Assembly (NCBI GenBank): GCA_020723805.1
Contig: DYID01000012.1
Coordinates: 44,495-108,494, forward strand
Length of the DNA stretch: 64,000 nt
Reading direction: 5' to 3'
Origin: Anaerolinea sp.
GTDB lineage: Bacteria > Chloroflexota > Anaerolineae > Anaerolineales > Villigracilaceae
Shown here: one piece after another, positions 31,466-39,771 of the stretch
Position numbering within the stretch: position 1 is the first letter of the stretch
Layout: every line of letters starts with the position of its first letter
The notes under the pieces: generated by a model
Databases searched by the model: none
What the model was told of the DNA's origin: nothing
The model's input: the letters and a program-made list of their open reading frames with translations, nothing else
Made by a program: the position numbers and the translations under genes

Positions 31466-32647
31466 ATGACTCAAAGTCCATCCAATCGCTTCACCTTCCG
31501 GACCTTTATCCTGCTGCTCATCCCGATCATTCTTCTCGTCGGCGTGATCGTCCTCTTCCTTTCCACAGGGGGAGGATTGAATCTCGACTCTGCCGCGCCG
31601 GTTGAGAATCTGGATATCGAGCGGTATGTTCTCAAACAAGGCAGCATCGAATTGCAGGTGCGCAACACGAGTCCGGAGGAAATTACCATCGCCCAGGTCA
31701 TTGTGAATGATGCGGTCATGCCATTCGAGGTGTATCCAGATGCAGTCGTCCCTCGATTGGAGCGTGCCACCATTACCATCGCTTATCCGTGGTCGTATGG
31801 TGAGGCATATGGCTTGATCATCTTTACCGGAAATGCCATTCCCTTCACAGTGGACATCCCGGTTGCGTTCGAAACGCCTCAACCGGACACCGCCACCTTC
31901 TGGGGATTCACACTCATCGGTTTGTATGTCGGCGTAATCCCGGTCTTTCTGGGAATCTTCTGGTTTCCGGCGTTGCGACAAATGGGACGCCGGACCATGA
32001 CCTTCCTGATGGCGGCAACGGCGGGTCTGCTGGTCTTTCTTGGGCTGGACACGGTCGCAGAAGCGCTGGAGTTTGCCGGGAAGATCCCTTCCTCCTTTCA
32101 GGGGATCGGCTTGATCGGAATCGGTGGAGTGGCAACCTTCCTGTTGTTGGAGGCGATCTCGAAACGCCAGTCTGAAATCACCGGCAACGAAGCGGATAAG
32201 CGGCTGGCTATCGCCTTTGTGATCGCGGTCGGCATCGGCATTCACAACCTTGGAGAAGGGCTGGCAATAGGCGCTGCTTATAACGTCGGCGAAATTGCTC
32301 TGGGCACTTTCCTGGTGGTGGGTTTCATCATCCAGAACATTACTGAAGGATTGGGCATCATTGCGCCAGTCCTGCGTGATAGACCCGGGGTCGGCAGGCT
32401 CGCGATCATGGGGTTGGTCGGTGGAGCGCCTGCCATTCTGGGAGCCTGGATCGGAGGATACACCCCCTCGCCCTTCCTGACGGTGCTGTTCCTGGCCATC
32501 GGCGCAGGCGCGATTTTCCAGGTGATCTACGAAATCGCCAAACTGATTCAAAAGGATACACAGCGTGAAGCCATGCCCATGATTGTCTTTAGCGGAGTCC
32601 TGACCGGTATGATGATGTTGTGGGTCACCGGGTTGTTGATCAAATAG
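31466..32647 (+). CDS. ZIP family metal transporter with extracytoplasmic N-domain
   Basis: 393 residues. An N-terminal anchor (about 11-31) and a ~110-residue beta-rich outside domain precede a ZIP core of eight helices. The metal site reads GIGIHNLGEGLAIGAAYNVGE in TM4 and IIQNITEGLGIIAP in TM5, the standard ZIP binuclear site. ZIP proteins move Zn2+, Fe2+ or Mn2+ into the cytosol. The extra N-domain is unusual. Ten bases ahead of the DtxR gene. Confidence 0.9.
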   Translation: MTQSPSNRFTFRTFILLLIPIILLVGVIVLFLSTGGGLNLDSAAPVENLDIERYVLKQGSIELQVRNTSPEEITIAQVIVNDAVMPFEVYPDAVVPRLERATITIAYPWSYGEAYGLIIFTGNAIPFTVDIPVAFETPQPDTATFWGFTLIGLYVGVIPVFLGIFWFPALRQMGRRTMTFLMAATAGLLVFLGLDTVAEALEFAGKIPSSFQGIGLIGIGGVATFLLLEAISKRQSEITGNEADKRLAIAFVIAVGIGIHNLGEGLAIGAAYNVGEIALGTFLVVGFIIQNITEGLGIIAPVLRDRPGVGRLAIMGLVGGAPAILGAWIGGYTPSPFLTVLFLAIGAGAIFQVIYEIAKLIQKDTQREAMPMIVFSGVLTGMMMLWVTGLLIK

Positions 32648-32657
32648 GAGCCTTCCA

Positions 32658-33329
32658 ATGGAATCGTCTCTGACCATATCCATTCAGGATTACCTGAAAC
32701 ATATTTACGAGTTGACGGAAGGCGGTCAGAATGCCAGCACGAATGCCCTTTCCGAACGGCTCAACGTCAAGCCGGCATCCGTGACGAACATGGTTCAAAA
32801 ACTTGCCGCCGCGCAGCCCGCCCTGGTCGAATACCAAAAGCATCAGGGCGTCACGCTGACCAAAGAGGGCAGGAAAGCCGCCTTGGAGGTTATCCGGCAT
32901 CATCGTCTCCTGGAAGCCTGGCTGGTAAAGACGTTGGGCTATTCGTGGGATGAAGTCCATGAGGAGGCAGAACGCCTTGAGCACGTCATTTCGGAGGATT
33001 TTGAACGGCGGATGGCAGCGGCAATGGGACATCCCCTGCGCGACCCGCACGGGGAGTTAATTCCCACTGCCGATCTGGTCATGCCATTGGAGGATTCGAC
33101 CCCTCTCTCCGCACTGCGCCCGAAACAAAAGGCGAAGATCCAATGTGTAAAGAATGCAGATGCGGAATTGCTCCGCCATCTTGAAGATCTTGGACTCCTT
33201 CCCGGCGCACAGATCGTGATCGTTGACTATTCATCGTTCGATCACAATCTGACCGTGAAGTCCGGTGCAAAGGTCAGCGTTCTTGGACTAAATATTACCG
33301 GTAAGATATTTGTTGACTATCCTGGTTAA
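32658..33329 (+). CDS. DtxR/MntR family metal-dependent repressor
   Basis: 223 residues. N-terminal winged helix (ISIQDYLKHIYELTEGGQNASTNALSERLNVKPASVTNMVQKL, by pattern), dimerisation domain with HHRLLEAWLVKTLGYSWDEVHEEAERLEHVIS (metal-ligand His and Glu) and a C-terminal SH3-like FeoA domain (GLLPGAQIVIVDYS). The family binds operators as Fe2+ or Mn2+ complexes. It should act on the TTAGATTAGACTAAATTTA site at the head of its own operon. Confidence 0.92.
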   Translation: MESSLTISIQDYLKHIYELTEGGQNASTNALSERLNVKPASVTNMVQKLAAAQPALVEYQKHQGVTLTKEGRKAALEVIRHHRLLEAWLVKTLGYSWDEVHEEAERLEHVISEDFERRMAAAMGHPLRDPHGELIPTADLVMPLEDSTPLSALRPKQKAKIQCVKNADAELLRHLEDLGLLPGAQIVIVDYSSFDHNLTVKSGAKVSVLGLNITGKIFVDYPG

Positions 33330-33338
33330 GAGAGTTGT

Positions 33339-33731
33339 ATGTTGAAGAAAAGTATTTTCCTTTTAATATTGGTTTTCCTGTCAGCCTGTCAGTCCGGCGG
33401 ACCGTCCACCAAACTCACAGTGGAATTGAGCGATTTTGCAATTACCCCCAATCAGCTGTCCGTGCCAGCCGGTGCAGAAATCCAGATCAAGGTTGTCAAC
33501 AACGGCACCGTGGAGCATAACTTTTATATCATGCAATATGGCGTGGATGTCGGTGATATGTTTGATGAAGAGGATATTGCCAATGCGTACTGGGAGGTGG
33601 ATGCCCAACCAGACGAGAGCGTGGAACTAAGTTTCACAGCGCCCGACCAACCGGGTACCTACCAGATTGTCTGTGGGATGCCAGGGCATTTGCAGGCAGG
33701 CATGGTTGGAACGCTCGAAGTTGTCAAATAG
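33339..33731 (+). CDS. Cupredoxin (plastocyanin/azurin-like) lipoprotein
   Basis: 130 residues. Lipoprotein signal with lipobox LSAC, then one cupredoxin domain: VEHNFYI provides the first His and CGMPGHLQAGM the Cys, His and Met of a type 1 copper site. It probably passes electrons to or from the multicopper oxidase, or binds periplasmic copper. Last gene of the operon, followed by a strong terminator. Confidence 0.9.
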   Translation: MLKKSIFLLILVFLSACQSGGPSTKLTVELSDFAITPNQLSVPAGAEIQIKVVNNGTVEHNFYIMQYGVDVGDMFDEEDIANAYWEVDAQPDESVELSFTAPDQPGTYQIVCGMPGHLQAGMVGTLEVVK

Positions 33732-33749
33732 AGATATCTGAAAGTTCAA

Positions 33750-33787
33750 CAAAGACGGGAGAGTTTTACTCTCCCGTCTTTGTTTTA
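33750..33787. terminator. Bidirectional intrinsic terminator
   Basis: CAAAGACGGGAGAG and CTCTCCCGTCTTTG form a perfect 14-bp stem with a 5-nt loop and a T-rich tail (TTTTAT). It separates the + strand DtxR operon from the convergent copper operon. Confidence 0.9.
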
Positions 33788-33800
33788 TGTTCCTTGATGC

Positions 33801-34229
33801 CTATGGCTGGCTCTCCAACATGAGACCAGCCTCTTGCCAGGCGGTTGTGCCTCCCTCCAGCATCCAGACATTTGTGTATCCCTGGACTAATAGTGTAGCA
33901 ACCGCTTTTTTTGCCATGCCGGATGTCAAGCAGTAGACAAGGATCTTAGCATCCTTCTCGGCTGGTAATTTAACCGTGTTTTGTTCGATCTGATCATACG
34001 CCAGACGAACATCCGTATCCGGGATGTCTCCCTCCCAAGGGGTATGAACATTGATCATGGTGAAATCCTTGTCTTCCAGCATGGTCTGTAATTCCTGCAC
34101 AGATACCACTCGATAAGGAATGCCATTCATTTCAGCCTGGATACCGATCTGTTCCTGTGGCTGGCAAGCCACAAGCGAAAACAAACCGATGCCAATCAGT
34201 ACCAGGCATACATTTAATCGTGCAAACAT
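33801..34229 (-). CDS. Rhodanese-like lipoprotein
   Basis: 142 residues from the ATG at 34229, which has TAGGAG upstream and begins a lipoprotein signal (lipobox LVAC). Rhodanese domain with the active-site loop VYCLTSGMAKKAV (Cys then six-residue loop) and the closing VWMLEGGTTAWQEAGL. Rhodaneses move sulfane sulfur; here it would act outside the membrane. Last gene of the leftward copper operon, 26 bases after the preceding rhodanese. Confidence 0.85.
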   Translation of the reverse strand: MFARLNVCLVLIGIGLFSLVACQPQEQIGIQAEMNGIPYRVVSVQELQTMLEDKDFTMINVHTPWEGDIPDTDVRLAYDQIEQNTVKLPAEKDAKILVYCLTSGMAKKAVATLLVQGYTNVWMLEGGTTAWQEAGLMLESQP

Positions 34230-34255
34230 TGCGTCTCCTAATGTGTTTCTTTCTT

Positions 34256-34726
34256 TCATGGCTCGACGGGATAACCGGCAGTCATCCAGGCTTCAAAACC
34301 GCCGAGCATTGGGGTAACCTTACTGAAGTCATTTTCAAGCAGTATGGACGCCGCACGGGCGCTCGATTCTTCGCTTGGTCAGGTACAGTAGGTAATGATC
34401 CATTGTGCTTTATCCAACTCCGCCAGACGCGTTTCAAGTTCGGCAAGTGGAATGTTGATCGCACCGGCAACATGGGCGGCTTGATACGCTTCCACGGAAC
34501 GTACATCCACTACGATAGCGGCGCCTTCCTCCAACGCAGCCTTGGCGTCGGGCAGGCTTACACGTGGAATATCCGGGTACGTCTCCTCTTCATGGGATGT
34601 AACAGACGTCGGGGTGGCGGGAACGTTTTGATTTGCCCACAGGATCGCGGCGGCAATCAATAGGAGTCCGCCGCCAAGTGCGAGAAAGAGCGGAACAGGG
34701 GACTTTTGATTCTTTCTTTTCTTCAT
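34256..34726 (-). CDS. Rhodanese-like protein with in-frame UGA, probable selenoprotein
   Basis: 115 codons lead to a TGA at 34381-34379, and the same frame then continues for 40 codons to a second TGA at 34258. Before it: membrane anchor (about 13-31), rhodanese first half VVDVRSVEAYQAAHVAGAINIPL and WIITYCT. After it: PSEESSARAASILLENDF and MLGGFEAWMTAGYPVEP, a canonical rhodanese ending. In related proteins the motif is YCxCPxExxSAR, so UGA replaces the second Cys of CxCP. A bacterial SECIS-like hairpin follows at the right distance. A nonsense mutation is the alternative; the well-preserved downstream half argues against an old pseudogene. Confidence 0.6.
34348..34378 (-). promoter_or_regulatory. 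SECIS-like hairpin after the in-frame UGA
   Basis: Directly downstream of the UGA the RNA can form GCGCC-CGUGC-GGCGU (34362-34348), with the loop starting 21 bases after UGA and a GU inside the loop. Bacterial SECIS elements have their apical loop, often with GU, within about 16-37 bases of the UGA. Hand-folded only. Confidence 0.4.
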
Positions 34727-34827
34727 CTAAACTCCATAAGTAACTCGGGCTAAAGTTAAACCATCGATGTGACCTTTACGGACATCGAAGGGGACGCTGT
34801 AATCAAGCGAAATATACGGTTGAAAGC

Positions 34828-35118
34828 TTAAGCGATGGGGGGACGTAAAATGGGAAAGGCGCGTTCCAATGAATGCAAATTGATCCGTATATTCACTTGC
34901 TGTATGATTTCATGGTTCGGATCTGTTGGGCACGGCGCAGAATGAATTCCTGTTTGCAACTGACATATCAGGCAAAGATCCAGGTTGGTTGCCCTGGCAT
35001 CTTCCTGTGACTGTGACAAGCATTCGCACAGGGATGCGGCTGGAAACAAATGTGCAGACAACCCCACCAGAAGAAAAGCCAGTGTCACAATCAGGAGAAC
35101 ACGATGAGATCCATTCAT
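34828..35118 (-). CDS. Small secreted Cys-rich protein
   Basis: 96 residues: signal peptide-like start (VLLIVTLAFLLVGLSAHLF), then CECLSQSQED, LDLCLICQLQTG and CPTDPNH, six Cys in 40 residues, and a helical tail. Could bind metal outside the membrane. Similar in size and layout to the small protein at 44109 of the other leftward operon, but similarity is weak. Family unknown. Confidence 0.5.
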   Translation of the reverse strand: MNGSHRVLLIVTLAFLLVGLSAHLFPAASLCECLSQSQEDARATNLDLCLICQLQTGIHSAPCPTDPNHEIIQQVNIRINLHSLERAFPILRPPIA

Positions 35119-35188
35119 ACTTTACAATGAAATTGCCTTCCGAAGGAACATTATACTTTGGACGGCAATCTCAAAGATGAAAGTTTGT

Positions 35189-35620
35189 TTAGGGTTCGCG
35201 TATCGGAACTTCGATTGTCCAGTCTCCTGCTTTTTCAAAGTTAAGTGTCATGGTAATCGTATCGCCAACCTTCAAATCCTGCGTCAAACCAACGAGCATG
35301 ACGTGCAAGCCGCCAGGCTTGAAAATGATCTCCTGTTGCGCAGGGATAGGCAAAGCCTCCTGCATTTGCATGGACATCACGCCATTGTCATCCATCATAC
35401 TCATGTGTACCTCGGCAGCAGATGCGACGTCCGTGCTGGCGCTGAGCAATGTATCATCCGCGTCGGTCGCATTACTGATAATGAAATATACCGCGCCGTT
35501 ATTGCCCGAAGCGGCAGGGCGAGCCCAGGCATCCATTACCTTGAATTCACCCGACCTTGCACATCCACTGACCAACAATGTTGCCAGCAGGATTGTAGAA
35601 ATCAAAAGTTTGTTTTTCAT
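35189..35620 (-). CDS. PCuAC copper chaperone lipoprotein
   Basis: 143 residues from the ATG at 35620 (AAGAAGGACAC upstream), lipobox VSGC. The PCuAC copper site H(M)x10Mx21HxM is visible: EVHMSMMDDNGVMSMQ and later GGLHVMLVGL. PCuAC delivers Cu(I) to the CuA centre of cytochrome oxidase, often with a SCO protein, and a SCO gene lies 1.5 kb upstream in the same operon. Confidence 0.92.
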   Translation of the reverse strand: MKNKLLISTILLATLLVSGCARSGEFKVMDAWARPAASGNNGAVYFIISNATDADDTLLSASTDVASAAEVHMSMMDDNGVMSMQMQEALPIPAQQEIIFKPGGLHVMLVGLTQDLKVGDTITMTLNFEKAGDWTIEVPIREP

Positions 35621-35739
35621 ATGTGTCCTTCTTGAAAATAGAATTTGACTTTCATCGTCTGCTTTGAACCTTTGGTTCGCAGCAAGATGCCTGGATAAAC
35701 CAGTATTGTTCAGTCGTTTTTTTGTCAATGACAACCTCA

Positions 35740-36426
35740 TCAAGGCGACATCCCCTCATGATTCGTTTCTTTCGGTTCGTCCATTACAGGCGGAAACCCT
35801 TTACGAGCCAGAAGGTCCTGCATGGCGGCAATTTCGCTTGTTTGTGCATTGACGATGGATTGTGCTAATGCCAACACTTCGGGGCTTTTGGCGCTCTCCA
35901 GCGCCGCCTCCCCCATGAGCACTCCACCACGGTGGTGGACAATCATCAATTGCAGGAATAATCCATCGGCTTTCACACCCTGCAATTCGCGTAATTCATT
36001 CAACTGCACCTGGGTGGCCATCCCAGGCATTCCACCATTGACCGGCATGTCCATCCACATCATAGCCGGGTCGGTGCTGGCAATTGGATATTGCCATACG
36101 GCCAGCCACCCCTGCATCTGACCAATCTGCGCTTGTTGTGTCAGCATAATGTCCAGGGCAAGCTGTCGCATTTCCGGGTCTTCTGTCCGGTCACGAAGCA
36201 GTGTAGCCATATCCACAGCTTGTGCGTGGTGCATCATCATGTCCCTGGCAAAGCCTGCCTCAGGAGAGTTTTCGCCAGGCGCAGAGAACTGCCGTGTGCC
36301 CAGCCAGAAGGCAAGCACTGCCACACTCACCAACAATACAGCGAATGATAAGAGCATGAGAACATCTAACTTGTGCACCGCGCGGGGCAAGGACGTCTCA
36401 GGCGGTAATTCTTCGGTCATCATCAT
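35740..36426 (-). CDS. DUF305 membrane-anchored protein
   Basis: About 228 residues; three successive ATG codons (36426, 36423, 36420) follow AGGAG, the third having the best spacing. One membrane helix (about 20-42), then the DUF305 ferritin-like bundle with FARDMMMHHAQAVDMATLL and QLMIVHHRGGVLMGEAALE, giving conserved His and Met pairs. DUF305 proteins recur in copper-resistance operons; the function is unproven. Six bases separate it from the DUF3105 gene. Confidence 0.88.
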   Translation of the reverse strand: MMMTEELPPETSLPRAVHKLDVLMLLSFAVLLVSVAVLAFWLGTRQFSAPGENSPEAGFARDMMMHHAQAVDMATLLRDRTEDPEMRQLALDIMLTQQAQIGQMQGWLAVWQYPIASTDPAMMWMDMPVNGGMPGMATQVQLNELRELQGVKADGLFLQLMIVHHRGGVLMGEAALESAKSPEVLALAQSIVNAQTSEIAAMQDLLARKGFPPVMDEPKETNHEGMSP

Positions 36427-36431
36427 GTCTC

Positions 36432-37028
36432 CTAGCCTGGTTGCCCCACTCCACCCGTGCAAGGTGCTCCAGGCTCAGGTCCTTGTGGGCTCAGTTCGTA
36501 TTGTTCAATAAAGTCCTTTATCCTGGGATCATCAGCCTGCTCCACCTGAAGTTGGTATCCCCAGGCGGAAATTACAATCGGGCTGGGCAGATCAGGGTAT
36601 GGACTCAGCAAGCGAAAACCGCTTTGACGGGTGAGTGCCTGTAATGTCCGAACTTCCAAGTCAGGCAGGTCAGGTCGATAGGTGATCCAGACCGCGCCAT
36701 GTTCAAGGGAGTGAACTCCATTTTCATTCGCGATGGTCTCGGTATACACACCACAATTTTGCCAGACAGGATTGTGGGCTCCCCCAACAGGCGGAGTCTG
36801 GTCGTAACTTACGGTTTCACTGACATGATCCCGGCTAAGAGCGGTGTATTCCGTAACTCCCTCGATCTGTTGTTTTCCCTGCTCCCTGGCGTTGAACATG
36901 AGAAAAATCGCGATAATCGCCGCGAAGGCCAAACTGCCGGAGATGATGCCATTACGCAACTTCAGGCGGCGTTCCGCTTGGCGTGCTACCTTTTTTGTGG
37001 AAATGGATTTCTTGTTTTTGGGTTGCAT
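36432..37028 (-). CDS. DUF3105 membrane-anchored protein
   Basis: 198 residues from the ATG at 37028 (AAGAGGA upstream). Basic N-terminus, one membrane helix (about 28-45), then the DUF3105 domain: YDQTPPVGGAHNPVWQNCGVY and NGVHSLEHGAVWITYRPDL, rich in conserved His. Family function unknown, common in Actinobacteria and Chloroflexota beside DUF305 and copper genes, as here. Confidence 0.9.
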   Translation of the reverse strand: MQPKNKKSISTKKVARQAERRLKLRNGIISGSLAFAAIIAIFLMFNAREQGKQQIEGVTEYTALSRDHVSETVSYDQTPPVGGAHNPVWQNCGVYTETIANENGVHSLEHGAVWITYRPDLPDLEVRTLQALTRQSGFRLLSPYPDLPSPIVISAWGYQLQVEQADDPRIKDFIEQYELSPQGPEPGAPCTGGVGQPG

Positions 37029-37081
37029 CGGGGTCCTCTTAATCATTTAACTTTAAGATTGTATTACCAGACCGAAGATTG

Positions 37082-37693
37082 CTATTTTGAATCTTTCAAG
37101 ATCTGTCGAATATCATCTGCAATCTCTGTGGCAGTCGTACCATACGGGAAGGTCATGAACAGACTGCCACTCTGATTCAGAACATACACACTTGCCGTGT
37201 GGCTTACCAGATAACCAGCTGCGCTATCTGATTCCTGCTTCTCAACAAAAACTCCCAACTCCTTCCAGATTGAAGCAAGCGCTGTCATATCGCCACTCAG
37301 TCCTATGAATTCAGGATTGAATCGCGCGGCATATTCAGCAACTTTATCAGGCGTATCACGGTCCGGGTCGGCGGTAATCATCACGAAACGAACCTTTTGC
37401 GCATCCTCCCCCAGGTTATCATTGACCTGTTTGAAGGTTGCTAGGGTGACAGGACAAACATCGGGACAACTGGTGTATCCAAAAAATAGCAATACGATTT
37501 TGCCTTTTTGTTCGCTCAGACGAAACACTTCTTCGTTGGCAGTCTGGAGGGAAAAGTCTGTCACAGGCAAAGGAGGGTTGATCACCGTGCCGTGAAAGGA
37601 ATAAGGTTTTCTGAAGACAAATTCCACAAGCATCGTCAGCCCAATGACTGCTGTCGCGATCAACAGCACAAAATACGGATTCTTCTTAATCAT
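37082..37693 (-). CDS. SCO1/SenC family copper protein
   Basis: 203 residues. Membrane anchor (about 8-27), thioredoxin-like fold with the copper-binding FGYTSCPDVCPVTLATF (CxxxC) and the distant ligand His in YLVSHTASVYVL; also VMITADPDRDTP. SCO proteins help build the CuA site of cytochrome oxidase and act as thiol-disulfide or copper chaperones. Paired with PCuAC in this operon. Overlaps the upstream gene by eight bases. Confidence 0.92.
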   Translation of the reverse strand: MIKKNPYFVLLIATAVIGLTMLVEFVFRKPYSFHGTVINPPLPVTDFSLQTANEEVFRLSEQKGKIVLLFFGYTSCPDVCPVTLATFKQVNDNLGEDAQKVRFVMITADPDRDTPDKVAEYAARFNPEFIGLSGDMTALASIWKELGVFVEKQESDSAAGYLVSHTASVYVLNQSGSLFMTFPYGTTATEIADDIRQILKDSK

Positions 37694-38021
37694 GTTTCTC
37701 TCTTTTATCCATTAATTTTCTCGCGCCAAACATCCCAAGCCCAAGGGCTGGCGCGGCAAGCAGGAACAAGATATATCCATGACCCTGCCACGCCAGTACG
37801 ATGCCTACGATAAGCATGAGCAGGCTAAGGGTGACCACTGAGATTGCCAGACCTCCCTCCACATGAACTGTATCAAACCCAAATATGGCGACGGAAAGCA
37901 GGCTGATCCCCGACAATATCATCACCACAACATCCACGGAGTGCGGCAAAATTCCTGGGATCGGAACGAGCACATACAGCCCAAACCCGACAAGCAAGAC
38001 AATCCAATGCCACTTAATCAA
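37686..38021 (-). CDS. Small multi-span membrane protein
   Basis: 111 residues with four predicted membrane helices: WIVLLVGFGLYVLVPI, VDVVVMILSGISLLSVAIFGF, LAISVVTLSLLMLIVGIVLA and YILFLLAAPALGLGMF. The end is basic (KLMDKREKHD). No family recognised. Overlaps both neighbours by a few bases, so it belongs to the copper operon. Confidence 0.65.
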   Translation of the reverse strand: MIKWHWIVLLVGFGLYVLVPIPGILPHSVDVVVMILSGISLLSVAIFGFDTVHVEGGLAISVVTLSLLMLIVGIVLAWQGHGYILFLLAAPALGLGMFGARKLMDKREKHD

Positions 38022-38683
38022 TGTTGGTACCCATTCGTGTTATCAATGTTTTTCTCCTTCACTTTTAATTTCAAATGTGGCAGGAACCTTGGTACCCGTG
38101 CCGCGTAGACTTGCCACTCCGCGCCGAATCTCTCTTCCAGCGAACTCTCTTCGCGCCGTGCTCGACGAGAGAACGAAGGCACGGTCATTATCAACAACAC
38201 CAACGGCGTCCATGTGAGATATGTCAACAGGATTCCGAACATCACCAGCCAGTAGCCGAGATACATGGGATGGCGGATGAAACCGTATGGTCCGCGCTGG
38301 ACGAGGCGATGCCTCTCCTGCAACGGTGCGGACGAACCTGTGCTCACACCATACATCGCGCCCAATGCCCGGCGAGCCCGCAGGGTGAGACACAGCCCGA
38401 CGAGAAAGATGATCAGCCCAAGGGGACGCGCGAGCGATATTACAGGTTCGGGCAATCGCAATGGAAGAGGAATCCACAGCAGAAATCCAAACCAGATAAA
38501 AAAGGCAATCGCCGCAAATCCGAAGACGACCTGCGCCCAGGCAGGCAAGGCAAACCACCCGCTCGAAATCAAACGCGGCGCATCCAGGTGATGGATACTG
38601 CCCAGCCAACTCATAACGACGGCAAGCCCCAGGGCAATTGCGCCCATGACAATAATCAAGTTCGTAACGGCTTCGAGGTCCAT
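38018..38683 (-). CDS. Isoprenylcysteine carboxyl methyltransferase (ICMT)-like membrane protein
   Basis: 221 residues, about five membrane helices. The C-terminal signature RLVQRGPYGFIRHPMYLGYWLVMFG, then RREESSLEERFGAEWQVYAARVPRFLPHL, is that of ICMT/PEMT-like integral membrane methyltransferases. In bacteria the substrate is usually unknown; many copies lie in metal-resistance operons. A second family member is encoded at 44674 and a fragment of a third at 51062. Confidence 0.85.
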   Translation of the reverse strand: MDLEAVTNLIIVMGAIALGLAVVMSWLGSIHHLDAPRLISSGWFALPAWAQVVFGFAAIAFFIWFGFLLWIPLPLRLPEPVISLARPLGLIIFLVGLCLTLRARRALGAMYGVSTGSSAPLQERHRLVQRGPYGFIRHPMYLGYWLVMFGILLTYLTWTPLVLLIMTVPSFSRRARREESSLEERFGAEWQVYAARVPRFLPHLKLKVKEKNIDNTNGYQH

Positions 38684-38695
38684 TGGATGGTCGAA

Positions 38696-38932
38696 TCAAC
38701 TCAACAATTCAAGCAGGAAGACTGCCAGAAAGCCAACAAAAAAAGCGGAGGTCAACAGCGGATTTTCCGCCACCTCATGGGCTTCGGTGAGTAATTCCTC
38801 CGTTACTAGAAAGAGCAACGCCGCCGCTCCGAAAGCAATCACGCCCGCAAGCAAAGCTCCGCTTATCAGTGAAAGCGCCGCGCTGCCTGCCACAGCGCCA
38901 AAGATAAACAATCCCGATAAATGTTTGAGGGA
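38696..38932 (-). pseudogene. 3' fragment of a ZIP metal transporter gene
   Basis: About 75 residues, HLSGLFIFGAVAGSAALSLI through FGAAALLFLVTEELLTEAHE to FFVGFLAVFLLELLS, match the C-terminal helices of bacterial ZIP transporters. The N-terminal helices are missing; upstream the DNA turns into CopC coding sequence in another frame. Deletion scar. Confidence 0.65.
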
Positions 38933-39177
38933 TCGACGCGCACGTCTCCTGCGTCAACGATGAGATTGTTCGAGTCATACACCGTGATTGAACTTAATTC
39001 CGGTTCAAGCGGTTCACTGAAGATGAGTTCCACTTGGGCAGGGGATTTCTCCAAAACGGCATTCGCCTCGGGTGTGGAACGCAATAATAGGGTGTGAGCA
39101 GACACTGGAGTGACTACCCATGCGCTATATGCGAGGATAAGAAAGATCAACCAGATCGAACGATTTTTTATTTTCAC
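38866..39177 (-). pseudogene. CopC 5' fragment fused out of frame to a ZIP fragment
   Basis: Signal peptide (about 1-27), then the CopC domain start HTLLLRSTPEANAVLEKSPA, VELIFSEPLEPELSSITVYD and DAGDVRVDPSN. After DPSN the frame enters the ZIP fragment out of frame and stops 18 residues later. A full CopC domain is about 20-30 residues longer and usually precedes CopD. The N-terminal copper His is present, but the domain is cut. Confidence 0.7.
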
Positions 39178-39216
39178 GTGAACTCGGCTAGAAGCAAGTG
39201 CTATTACTTGTACCTA

Positions 39217-39771
39217 TCAACGAGGCTTGCGCCGCGCCATCACTCCCAGACTTAGGGCGATCAGTCCAATCAACAGACTGAGATAAACGAGCCAATTGGT
39301 CATGCCGGAGCCAGAACCTTGTTGTGCAGACTCAATACTGGGAAATTGGAGTATATCTGCGCCTTCCACTTCCTCGGGTTCAACCTCCGCGTTTACATCT
39401 GCATCGCCTAACCTGCCGCCGAAGATGAGTGTATATGTGCCCGCTACCGTGGGCAGAATGGGCGCAACAAACTGACTATGGGTATCCTCCCCCAGGGGCT
39501 GGAGTGTAAGCGTTTTGCTTTGCCCGCCGTACGAAACGGTGACAGACAGGGAGGAAACATCTTCCACAGGCTGTGCTTCTCCACTGCTGGTGTTGGAGAC
39601 GTTGACGATAATGGCGTTCTGCTGTCCGACAATCGCTGGCTCTTCAAGCCAGCCATACTCGATTTCATAATCGCCAATAGTTACATGCTCATGCGCCAGC
39701 GTCAATTGGAAATTCAGCATGAGGGCAGTGATGGAAATCAAACCTGCCATCCATAACTTTTTCTTGTTCAT
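39217..39771 (-). CDS. Exported membrane-anchored protein of copper operon
   Basis: 184 residues. Signal peptide (about 1-26, ending TLAHEHV), an immunoglobulin-like beta domain (DYEIEYGWLEEPAIVGQQNAIIVNVSN, by pattern; VTVSYGGQSKTLTL; AGTYTLIFGG), an acidic linker and a C-terminal membrane helix (about 158-178) with a RRKPR stop. The layout recalls YcnI-like or CopC-associated proteins, without a firm match. It would face the outside. Confidence 0.6.
   Translation of the reverse strand: MNKKKLWMAGLISITALMLNFQLTLAHEHVTIGDYEIEYGWLEEPAIVGQQNAIIVNVSNTSSGEAQPVEDVSSLSVTVSYGGQSKTLTLQPLGEDTHSQFVAPILPTVAGTYTLIFGGRLGDADVNAEVEPEEVEGADILQFPSIESAQQGSGSGMTNWLVYLSLLIGLIALSLGVMARRKPR

Noticed and set aside
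31394..32683. A 429-codon minus-strand frame over the ZIP gene
   Set aside because: Antisense of a clear ZIP transporter; composition is charged and low-complexity without motif.
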